A model generated the notes under the pieces. It made no database searches. It saw nothing but the letters and a program-made list of their open reading frames with translations, and was not told the origin of the DNA. A stretch of 64,000 nt of DNA from Trichopria drosophilae (Eukaryota; Arthropoda; Insecta; Hymenoptera; Diapriidae): assembly GCA_030407085.1 (NCBI GenBank), contig CM059585.1, forward strand, positions 3,605,001 to 3,669,000, written 5' to 3'. The stretch's first letter is position 1; each line of letters starts with the position of its first letter. This document shows, piece after piece, positions 49,741 to 59,700 of the stretch. Position numbers and translations under genes: made by a program.

Positions 49741-51620
49741 AAATGCGATGATATTTCACCAAAGCAAATCGGGCGCAATGGGTCAGAAAGGATCGAATCA
49801 CCCACGCCTCGGTTCAGCACACATCGTTTCAGACATTTCCGTTACTTTCAGTGTCTTTTCTTTCTTTCCCCTTACATCGAATAGTCCGTTTTTTCCCTTG
49901 CAACCAGGTACCTACTGGACCGTGCACTCGACGCGCATTCCGAAAGAAAACAGATTTTCCTGAAGAGTGCGAACCCTTTCCCATCGAGTGCACCCTTTAC
50001 CCCCTTATCTCTAAGTCATAACTTACGAATTTTCTACGTAGAGAACACTGGTAGGGATTACGGCGAAACTATATTTACACAGCCATAAATTCGATAAAAT
50101 CGCAGAGTGGAGTTACTCACGAAAGCGTTCCCGTTCTCCAGCGACGATCGCGCCCCAGCAGCATCATCTCACGCACACTCGTTCCACAAAATAAAGTTTT
50201 CAATGTTTTTCAGTCAATCGAACATCGACGAGTCTTTCAAAAACTGTAATATCAAGGTTCGGAATAGGTTCCGAATCGATTAACGGTTCTTCGGAGCGCG
50301 TTCTCCAAGGTACCTAACGGTCTTGGGACGCCCGAAATTTTGTTGGGGGTTCCCGTTGATTGTGGGACGGGTACCCTCCAAAAGGGAGAAAGCCCTGATT
50401 TTTACGTATGTAAGACCGGTGGAAGATGATGATCTTTAGGACCGCAGTTCGTTGGGTCGACCGAAGAGCGGTAACAATCACCGCTCATGCTGGGAATATC
50501 TCGCGGGCACTTGTCTTGGGTAGCCGCCAGGAGCCGCGGGGACTCGCGAATTCGTGGTGGTGGTTTCCGCGACGGGAGCGGAGAAGGGGGTAGGAGGAGG
50601 ATTGCAGAGCAAAGGTGGAGGAGCTCCTGGGTAGGAGGAGGGCTTCCTCCGAGAACTGAGGAGAAGGGCGGTTGGCAGAGGTGGGTAGCCCCACCCGCCG
50701 TCGTCGTTTCTGATTGGAGCACCCCCGCCCGATTCTCCGCGGACACCCTGTGGACTCTAGACTCCCTTCTAGCTTCCCTCCACTACCTCCCCATCGCCTC
50801 CCCCGCAAGCCACCCGACCACCATCTCGCGTACGTCCTCCTCATCCACCTATGCTCCGATCCCGTTCACCACCCCGTCGCTTGGTCGCCGCTCTTCTTCC
50901 TCCGGGTCCTTCGGCCTCGTTTTTTATCTTTCTTATCTTAAGCCGTCTTTATCATATTCTTTTTCTGTATTTGGTGCCCTTGTCTACGTCCTCGTCCTCT
51001 TGAGTACTGCAAACGTACTCGGATGGAAGTTAACGCAACGAAGCCCCGGTATAGAAATGTCCGCCATGCCGTCATTTCAATCCTGAAGGCACTTAGTTGC
51101 CACGATTCCATCGAGTATTCTTTCATATAAACCTCAACCTGCAATAATTCTCAAGAAACTCGTTTTTTGCCCTCACAATCAACATTTAGATTCATACCAT
51201 CATAACATGTTCAATTAAAATCCAAAACTTTTAATGGAATCACTTTTGGTGACCGCCAATTACAAAGATATTCGGGTCCGAAGATGGAAAACTCGAGTTG
51301 GACATTACTGGTGAGAAAGATTCTGACAGAGTAACTTCCTCGAGGCGGCGGCATTTCGTTAATTGGAAATCAGCGAGTAGGGTTAGATGTTTTTTTTAGT
51401 AAAAATCAACCCTTTCGTGGTGCGCTTCGTTCGTAAACCCTAATGAAGCGAACCATCGAAGCAGTCTGGCAGCGTGCATGCCTTCGTCGTATTAATTGCC
51501 TACCCTTCTCTTGTACCCCGGCAATGCCCGCGATAGCGCATTCTTCGACAAATTGGATCACGCTATCGCACGAGCACCCCGCAGGTTACCCAAACTGAAA
51601 ACTTGTCGAAATAACGAGTG
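49741..51620. other. Strong GC/CpG island, possible promoter or first-exon region
   Basis: This is the most GC-rich part of the window (core 50,430-50,930). The plus strand is G/A-rich at 50,540-50,690, with several closely spaced G-runs (AAGGGGGTAGGAGGAGG near 50,584), and becomes C/T-rich at 50,720-50,930. A GGTGGG/CCCACC mini-hairpin lies at about 50,680-50,695. The longest frame in the window, 199 codons at 50,487-51,086 plus, is opposed by 114- and 119-codon minus frames over the same bases. Its translation is low-complexity Gly/Arg/Ser/Pro followed by a hydrophobic stretch, with no known domain. A CpG island associated with transcription start is a reasonable guess, unproven. Confidence 0.4.
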
Positions 51621-54010
51621 ATACGTTTCTTTTACGAGATTGGCAAAAAATCCCCAATACTACTGAAAATTGCAAACATAAAAATGCTAGTTTTCCAGTT
51701 AGGTAAATCTGAAATCCTTTTTTTTTATATACATTCAGAACTGATGCTGTCAACAGAAGCCACACTAGAGAAAAGCATGTCGTTTTAGACCTAAATGACT
51801 CTAGTCATCGTTACAGATTGTAATTGCTTAATTAGGACGAAAAAAAATGGGTAAACCTTCCATTTCAGAATTGAATTTCCGCTTGCATTTATATTTACCA
51901 TTATTTTAGCCTTGACCCTAATCTTTGACACATTTTTTGTTCCATCACACAAATATCACCATAACAAAATGAAAGTAGAGAATATAATTAAACGATTTAT
52001 GCAGCCATTACTTTCGCTTAAATCTCCGTTAAATACAGGTCGCTCAAATTTTCGAGCGTATAATTCCCGGGTTGACTTTTCTGCAATAATCGAACTTCAA
52101 ACGTAATACGAGGCGCTGGCGCTGGTTATTCCAAGTACGTGTAAACGTCAAATGCTCGTAATTAGCTGCACGATAGAGTGAAAGCAACGTAAAGGGAAAA
52201 ATTGCATGAAAATTCGTGCACGAAAGCCCGGCAGCCACGTGACGGGCACGGAAGAATCTAATTGTAGCTCACCAGGGAACCGTTATTTAACTAAGAAAGA
52301 GGTTACTGAGCGTTAACATAAGTTATAGTAACCTAGTGACACTTTTCAATATATTAAATATATTTGAAAAAGTTATAGCTAAATTTAATCGAAATGGATG
52401 ATAGACATAGATTTAGTAAAAAAAGGTCAGTAAAAACTGTCACAGTTGACTCAATTGAGAATCGATATAACTGGCAATTGTTGGGTGAGACATTCAAGCA
52501 TTTCACCTTAATTCTTCCTTCCAAATTTAACCCCTTCAAGATCCCTTCAGAAAGGGTTGCGGAGTCCCGCCTCCAGTATCCGACGGCTCGGGAAAACTGC
52601 TGATATCTACCCGATTCTAGTACCAATATCTCGATGCTAAGCTAATATTTACGGTTATTGTTTAGACTTTGCGTAGTATTAAGCAAGAAGCAATTAAATT
52701 TTACATAAAGTATAATCTTATCCATTTGCCTTTTTCGGGATGTTTGTAATAAATAACGATTTTCAAAATTACTTACCGAAGGATTTTTTTGGAAAGTTTT
52801 CAGAATATTAGGAATTTCCTGTACAACAAACTGATATGTTCAAGTAACTCAGCTCGAAGAACTTCATGAAGCACCAGATAAATGCAAACGTTAGGGGATT
52901 ATTAAAGATCAATTATAATTGGACATAATAGCCACTGATTATCACGAAAAACGAGGGGTTAATGTAAAATCGTATGAACACGAGATGTACCTCACCGCGA
53001 GACCTAGACACTACTGAACCAGCCCCATGACAAACCTTGTTAACGGCAGTCGACAACCAAGTTTAAACTTTGGGTAACAACCCCCCAACAGACTAAGTAT
53101 CTCTCTTGCTCTTGCTCTCATAGGTGCACATTTCCTGTCCTTCGTCTATGTCGCCTCCTTCTCCTCTCTCAGCTATCCTTAGCTTTGCTCCTTCTCCGAC
53201 ACAAATTATGCCAAATTTATCAATTTAGACGAATCTTGAGTACCCTGTAATGGCGAATTTTCCGTCAACTTTTACGTTGTGGTAACTATCATTTGCCTAA
53301 ACGGTCCATAGAATGTCGTTTATGAACTGTAAATTTCTGAGAGCTTCACTCCGAAATGAATAAACAAAATCTTTAAATGTGAACTTGAACTTGAGAAACT
53401 AAACTTCCATCCAAGTCCCGAATCGATAAAGTATTCGAAAATAGATAATCTCGTTTCAATCCCGAGTAGATCGGCAGCGAGGATTATGAACAGATAAAAG
53501 GAAAAGCGACATCAGCCTGGTAAGATGCCAAGATCGAGAGTAATAACCAAGTTCAACGTAACCTTCGTAACTGTGCGCAGCAACGAAACTTAGTAGCCGC
53601 GTAACAAGAAAGAAGTAACTATCGTTGGGGTAGAACTACTTTGTTCACTGGTATGAAGCTTCCGAGGTGGGGGACCCAAAGTTCTTCCTAAGAACAAGAA
53701 CAAGAACAAAGTTCCTGCCGGTACCCAATTCCCCTCCTTGACGAGATGCACGCAGACGAGTTAGTAGATGCGAGAGTCTCACCTTGGAAAGTTCGTTTAA
53801 AATCAAATTCCACATTTCGTTCTGATGCCACTATGGCGACTGTTGCAAGAAAGCACGCATCTACGCAGTTTCGCGGCGTGAGGAACTTCAATACCGGGTC
53901 GAGAAAGGCTCGGAGGCCGCTCTCGTTGGAATTTTACCTAAACCTCAGGCCTACCACGAAAATTTTTAGAAATAATCTTACGAAAAGTATCCAGGAATAT
54001 AAATTACATT
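51621..54010. other. Non-coding DNA, no gene seen
   Basis: Mixed composition. Local features are a pyrimidine-rich run at 53,099-53,190 and three AAGAAC hexamers at about 53,691-53,709. Frames are at most 90 codons. Confidence 0.5.
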
Positions 54011-56840
54011 AGTTAATTCTTCATACTAAGGTCCAGTCGTTTCTATTCATTACGATACTATTCATTAATTGAAAATGGTCATTCATTTTGAGGAATTTTG
54101 GAGAGCTGATGAGTGATAAAAAATTATCGTAATACCTAGTTATTTTCTCTGAACTAAATTTTAACTAAAAATTCCATTGTTAATTAAAAATCTTGTTAGT
54201 CGTTAGAGTATTTGAATTATCAGAAATAAAGGAAATAATATGTTGAAAGAGACAATGAATCCGGAATCGAATCCCGCCATATTGGAGTAAATTATTTTCG
54301 GATCTCATCAGAAAAAGTCGTAAGTAATCGTCGTATCAGATACACATATACAGCAGAGAACATCGGTACATATATAAGATTATATGGGCGAATTACCAAA
54401 AATTGTGATTGTTTTTATTTATGCCACCGATTTTCGACGTCCGAAGATTTCTAAAAATAACACTTTGACACCTAATACTATGTTCAGCGTCGAAATTTTT
54501 AGATTTGAAGTTAAATATTTAAGTTTCCCTGTAAATCTATAACGTTGAAAACAGAAAACAATTAGATTGTGTATATTTTCGCTGCGTCAAACGTCGGCAA
54601 TTTTTCGAGCCCATGTTCCAGATTGTAAATATCTTCATTTTTTATTTTATATAATTTTTTACATCATGTTTATTTACATGTCAATACGGAGAAGTTAGGT
54701 TAGGATTATAATGTATTATAAAGCTTAACAATGATTTTCGCATTATTGTAAATAAAAACCGTTGTATAATATCGAAAATTTAAAAAATTACTAAGCAATT
54801 ATCAAAGAGATTTTTGAAAAACTCTCTAGTACAGACATTTTTTAAAACTACATCAAATATTTATAAATTCTATCAAAACATTTATCGTACGAGAAGAATA
54901 ACAAACATTTAGCTTGTATGTTTTTGTTGATATGCTTTTCCATAGTTGAGTATTTTATGACAGTACCTACTGTGAAACAGTAATTTAAATACTTATGAGG
55001 ATTCGTTCAAGATTGAAAAATTCGATCCACGTGTCAACGATCTCATAAAAACCAGGATTTTCAGTTATTTTACAATCGATAAATTATATTTTTGAAGATT
55101 TCATCTTCACAGAATAAAATACAGTTGCAAAAATATAATTTTTTTATATAAGATTTTCCGTTTTCATATATTTAAATATAATTAATTTAAATTGTTGGTA
55201 GTTCAATTTGTGTCCAAAAGACTGTTCGGTCATTTTTTTGAAAATCATTAAATATTTTTTGCGTCAAAAAAATATAATAAAATTTATAATATATAATCTT
55301 AGATATATTTTAAATTATTTTACGCCTCGATTGTGAATTCCTTTTTAGTAATTAATTTATGTCCTTTCTTAAAATACGGATTTTTTATTGGAATGAACAA
55401 GAAAGAATTAAACTATTATCAACACAAATGTTTAGAAGAAATAATTTTTTTTTATGAATCCAAAGTTTTACTCTGCTATTTTTAAAGATCCTCCTGCACT
55501 TTTTAGTACACAAAGCAATGTTATTGTTTACTAATCCCTTTCAAATCTTTATTTTGACATACAGTTTCCTAAATATGAAAATTAGAGGCAGTTAAATGAG
55601 TCACCATCATTAAACATCCATTTTTAGACCAAAATCTTATTCAAATCGGTCTTTATTGATTTCAACGACCATCTTGTCGAACAACTTTTTTTATCAAATT
55701 ATAATTCGTAGATTTACACTTTTTTAAACTAAAATATTGACCATTCCGTGTTTTTATTTTGAATCCAAAATTATTATTTCAAGTTGCAATGGTTGTCATT
55801 GATGGTAGTCAACAAACCTGACCTTTTCGGAGTGAATCAAAATTCATTTGACTTAAATATTTATATTTCCAATAATTCAGTTAAGTACTTTTTGATAATT
55901 ATTTCAAAAACTTCCAAGAAAAATTACTGTCAATGTCATAGCGCCATAAACTTTCAATATTAGACCGACTAGATAGTTTTTTTTATTGACTCCTGGAAAC
56001 TCGTTCATTTATTGCCCGGTGATACTTTAGTTTCAATCATCTTGGCTTCTGTCGTGCTTTAATGGAATAAGTACACTGTTCAAAATTGTTTACAATGTTT
56101 ATTCTAAAAATAATATAACGAGGTTTATATGAATCTAATATCTAGACCTAAAAAAATACAAAAAAAAGTTCGGAACCTACTGTTGGTCCCACGACGACAG
56201 CTATGACGCCATTGCAACGACAATTTTTTCATGCGCTTACTTTTCTCGATTAGTAGTCTACAGCAACTAACTTTTCTATGTTTCTTCTAATTTTGATCTT
56301 GTTTGAGCTATTATGATTTTGTTGTTATTAATTTTTTATTTTATGTTTACATTTTTTGGGTATTAAAAACATTCAAACAGTCTTGAAATCAACGAATTTT
56401 CCTTAGAACGTAAAAGAATTACTTTATTTGTAGAATAGTTAAAGAAGCTAATTAAGGACAGCATTTGACAGTGATAAAAAATCGAAAAACAATGTTGGAT
56501 TCTCTTCATCACGATACTGCTATTTTAATGTAAACATCAAATTTATACGGAGAAAAAGAAATAGTTTTGTTACCTAAATAGCAGGCCCTAACTGCGTTTT
56601 TTAGTTGGCTTTACTATTTAAATAAGCTTGGCTAACTGGTCACGATATTAGATAGATGTTAGATACACTACTTAGTATTTCCAACAATTTCTTTTCTTCC
56701 CTGTACAACAATTGTCAATAATCGCAATTAGACATATAAAATAATCGAAATAAGGGAAAGGAGACCAATGACACCCCTAACTAAAATCTGGTGAACTAAG
56801 GCTCCACTGATCGTAATTTAAGCGATCCTTGAATGGTACT
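54011..56840. other. A+T-rich non-coding DNA
   Basis: No coding signal. A GGAATCGAATCCCGCC word at 54,263-54,278 resembles a B box but is followed by CATATTGGA, which also fits the satellite word set. A short inverted pair, AAATTATATTTTTG near 55,082 and CAAAAATATAATTTTT near 55,127, lies around a small GAAGAT/ATCTTC hairpin. Confidence 0.5.
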
Positions 56841-58490
56841 CACCCCTCTTTAAGCGGCTAGCAAACAGAAGCTTAGATCGCAGCTCGGCAATGAATGCTG
56901 GTGATTGACAGCCACCGTAACCGAGAAAATCGAGAATCGACCTTTAGCCGGACTTTAGTTACAATCGAGGGTACCCGCACCAGAACGTTACGAGAACTCA
57001 CATCGACATAGCTCCATGGTTGTCCGAAACGTCCGAAGCATCCTGCCGTGACGTCAACGAAAAGCACCGATTTTCCACGAGCAGCCCCGAGAGTGTAACA
57101 CTACCGTCGGAACGAGCAAAATCCACGGTACAACGAGAACGACGACGGCGACGATGACGACGACGATGCCGACGACGAGCATCGAGAATGACGAGGACAA
57201 GAAAGAGGCGTCGAGGGGGCGAGGGGTATACCCGGCTCTCTGGTGTTGGTGAGGATACGCTGTTCGCCGACCTATGTGTATTCGTGAGGAGTAGATTACA
57301 GAAAGGTGTACTAGTAGTCGCCCGTTCAGCCCTGTCATGGTGTTGGTGAGTATAAAACTTTTCTTGGCTGTGTTGGTGCTCACGCATCGACTCGGTCGAG
57401 AGAATGAGGAGGGGGAGGATGAGGGGAACGTGGAGGCGATGGAGGAGAAAAGAGGCGAAGAGAACATGGAAAGGCAAGAGGGAGAGAGAGACATGGTGAG
57501 AGAGAGGGCGCAGCACTACGTTTCCGCTGCTACGGAGAAGAGCTTCCAAGCAAAACGCGTGGTCCACCTCGAGTTATTTCCTTTTCCAGCAGCCATTCTC
57601 TATCCCCTTACTTCCCCCGTAAACTCCCCCTGGTCGTTCCTCAAGCTCGTCCTGCCTCGACGGTACAAATTATTACTCGCCGCAGGTGCATTTTTTTCAT
57701 CTGTCTCGCAACGAAAAGTCTCAACCCATCCAGAAATCCTATGCATTTGGAGCTTTTATGGATGCTCGTCCCATGTCACATCGTGGATGTCAGGTGCTCA
57801 CTCGAGCTATCGACATGAGCCATGCCCATCCGCAAAGCTCTGCAATCGCTGAGCTTCCATGGATGATACCAGAGTGATGATAACTCGATAAGCAGCCCAT
57901 ATTGCTTTCCGAAACTGCACCAGGCGACTCACTGATTCCGTATTCAGCTATAAGAAATTTTAGCATAAAATGGAAAATTTAATCAGGATAGTTTGCAGGA
58001 ATAAGATAACTTATAAACTCGACAGACAGTGGATGGACGCGTCTCTCGACGATAGACGCTCGTGCGTTTCCTCAGCTACCGAACGCGTCGCGCGTTTAAT
58101 GCAGATTAAGGCCTGCGGAGTGGAGGGTCCTTTGTAGAACGCGTTTCGTTCGGTATTAGCTCAGAAGTAGCTCGTAGAATCAAGGTATTACCTAGAATTA
58201 CGTCTCAATCTACCGTGGCCGTCGACTAAACTAATATTAAAACTTTTAACGTAGTTAGCGCAGCCCGTGGTTGCTTTACCGTCCGTGAAGCTTCGTTCCG
58301 CGCACGGTTGCATTGACCGTTACCGGACTTTGATGTGTTTCCTACGAAAATTCGCTTGGAAGTCATAAATTACCGATGTGGACCAGCGACAGTTGCGCGA
58401 CATTGGCGCAAAGTGCCCGAACCCGTCGAACGGAATCGGTCGGACAACCCAGAATCGAAAATTTCCCTTTCCTTGTGATGCTCCACAAAG
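56841..58490. other. Strong GC/CpG island with strand-asymmetric tracts
   Basis: CpG-rich DNA with a GAC/CGA trinucleotide-rich stretch at about 57,128-57,180, a G/A-rich plus strand at 57,398-57,508 and C/T-rich DNA at 57,565-57,660. Opposed long frames cover it: 189 and 146 codons on the minus strand, 171 codons on the plus strand (57,337-57,852). The plus frame opens with a hydrophobic run and has a good donor-like GGTGAGTAT at 57,344-57,352. However, the acidic body simply translates the purine tract. The island may mark a promoter or 5' exon; I do not call a gene. Confidence 0.4.
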
Positions 58491-58499
58491 GCTTTTAGT

Positions 58500-58664
58500 T
58501 GAAAATCAGTTAGACGCCCTGCTTTTATTTTTGCTCTATCCTCCATACAAGTAATTAAGGTCCTTCACGTGGATGACATCCGGAGTTTTCTTATGCACTT
58601 TCCACATATTTTTGGATTCCAGGTTTGAAGGCATTCGTTTTTAAATTAACATTATAGAAAATCA
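58500..58664 (-). repeat. Repeat unit following the transposase (transposase-derived)
   Basis: This stretch begins and ends with a GAAAATCAGTTAG word (58,501 and about 58,658) and contains TTTTTGGATTCCAG and GGCATTCGTTTTTAAA. The same unit recurs twice at 59,446-59,700. On the minus strand it can be read, with stops, as IFYN(V/A)(N/Y)LKTNAF ... GIQKY. This matches in spacing the stretch between the first and second catalytic aspartates of Tc1/mariner transposases. The unit may therefore be transposase sequence rather than an unrelated satellite. Confidence 0.55.
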
Positions 58665-59295
58665 GTTAGCTGGAGCTTTCGAATCTTGAATATAAAGCTG
58701 CTATACTCCTTTTCTGGATATGGCTGTCTAACTAAAATTGTTGGTTCAAATTTACCTTTAGCGGCGAATCTTATAGCGTCAGGAATATTTGCAATGTCGT
58801 TTGTATAAAATCCTGCATTCTGTTGGCCATTATTCCAAGCATAGGAGAAGTATTTTTCATCGTCAAGAATGATCTCAATCTCACCAATAAAATATTTTCG
58901 ATGAAGAATTCTGCACTTTTTTAGGATATCTTGAAGTTGCTTTTCACTATATCTAGGAACGGTCACTCTTCTGTGGTACTTTACACCCATATTCATCAAG
59001 TTTTGACGAACTGTCTCTTTCGAAACACCAAGTTTTCTACTTAATTTTCGATTTGATGCTCGAACTTCGTTTACCGCAGCTTTCTTCAATTTTTGAAGCT
59101 CAGACTTACTTAATTTTTTGGGCGACCTCTTTTCTTACTTCCCACACTTGACTGAATATTTTCGTAACGTTTAAATATAGAATAAATTGTGGAACGAGCG
59201 ACAGTTTCTTTTAAAAAATGTTCCAAAACTTCTTTCTTAGAATGCTGTCCAAGCAGTTTGTAAACACGGAGATATTTCTGTTCCGCGACCTTCAT
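58652..59295 (-). pseudogene. Tc1/mariner-superfamily transposase, truncated and frameshifted
   Basis: A transposase binds the element's terminal repeats and cuts and pastes the DNA with a DDD/DDE catalytic triad. Here the start Met is at 59,295 and the first 61 residues hold a helix-turn-helix (KEVLEHFLKETVARSTIYSI) and an AT-hook-like GRPK. The frame breaks at 59,110 in a run of A; the downstream frame (from about 59,120, listed Met at 59,089) carries a second helix-turn-helix (RKLSRKLGVSKETVRQ), a basic GVKYHRR motif and the first catalytic aspartate in ILDDEKYF. It then breaks again just after PTILV, near 58,728, where an AIS-KG motif continues in another frame with a stop. Usual length in the superfamily is about 340 residues; here the second and third catalytic aspartates are missing, so it is dead. 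The spacing of motifs is like DD41D-type members, but the family assignment is inference. Confidence 0.85.
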
Positions 59296-59404
59296 GATTA
59301 CTGATTAGATTTATACTAAATTTGTGTTTTCTAAGAAGACTAGATGAACCATTACAAAAACAGTAGATGAAATACACTTATACAGATATAATTGCAATTT
59401 ACTT

Positions 59405-59435
59405 CTGTGCAGCTACTTTATTGGCACACGTTACA
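59405..59435 (-). repeat. Possible left terminal inverted repeat of the transposon
   Basis: About 110 bp upstream of the transposase start, the minus strand reads GTGCCAATAAAGTAGCTGCAC. A GC-flanked AAAGTA-type sequence like this is typical of Tc1-like ends. No matching opposite end was found on the other side of the gene, in line with 3' truncation. The exact border is uncertain. Confidence 0.35.
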
Positions 59436-59445
59436 AATAATTATG

Positions 59446-59700
59446 GTCTTTCTACATTTTCCAAATATCTTTGGATTCCAGATTTTAAGGCATTCGTTTT
59501 TAAATAAACATTATAGAAAATCAGAAGTCCTACTTTTATTTTGGCTCTATCCTTCATTCACGTAATTACGGTTCTTACCGGGGTTGACATTTTCTTATTC
59601 ACTTTCGAAATATTTTTGAATTCCTAGTTTAAAGGCATTCGTTTTTAGATAAGCGTTATAGAAAATCAGTTAGAAGCCTTGCTTTTATTTTTGACATCAC
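59446..59700 (-). repeat. Two tandem repeat units upstream of the transposase
   Basis: TTGGATTCCAG ... GGCATTCGTTTTTAAA ... GAAAATCAG runs from about 59,457 to 59,523. It is followed by CTTTTATTTTGGCTCTATCC and then a second copy (TTGAATTCCTAG ... GGCATTCGTTTTTAGA ... GAAAATCAGTTAG) ending near 59,672. The two copies are offset by about 145 bp. Both match the unit at 58,500-58,664, so the same unit lies on both sides of the transposase remnant in the same orientation. Confidence 0.7.

Noticed and set aside
50487..51086. 199-codon open frame on the plus strand
   Set aside because: It lies in a GC-rich, stop-poor island and is opposed by minus frames of 114 and 119 codons. Its translation is low-complexity and shows no domain.
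54263..54278. B-box-like GGAATCGAATCCCGCC as a third tRNA remnant
   Set aside because: No A box at a fitting distance and no T-run; it also overlaps a word of the satellite family.
54693..54702. TTAGGTTAGG, the insect telomere word
   Set aside because: Only two units are present, well within chance; there is no telomeric array.
56998..57567. 189- and 146-codon open frames on the minus strand
   Set aside because: Their Arg/His- and Ser/Leu-rich stretches are direct translations of the GAC trinucleotide run and the purine tract. Overlapping long frames on both strands indicate chance.
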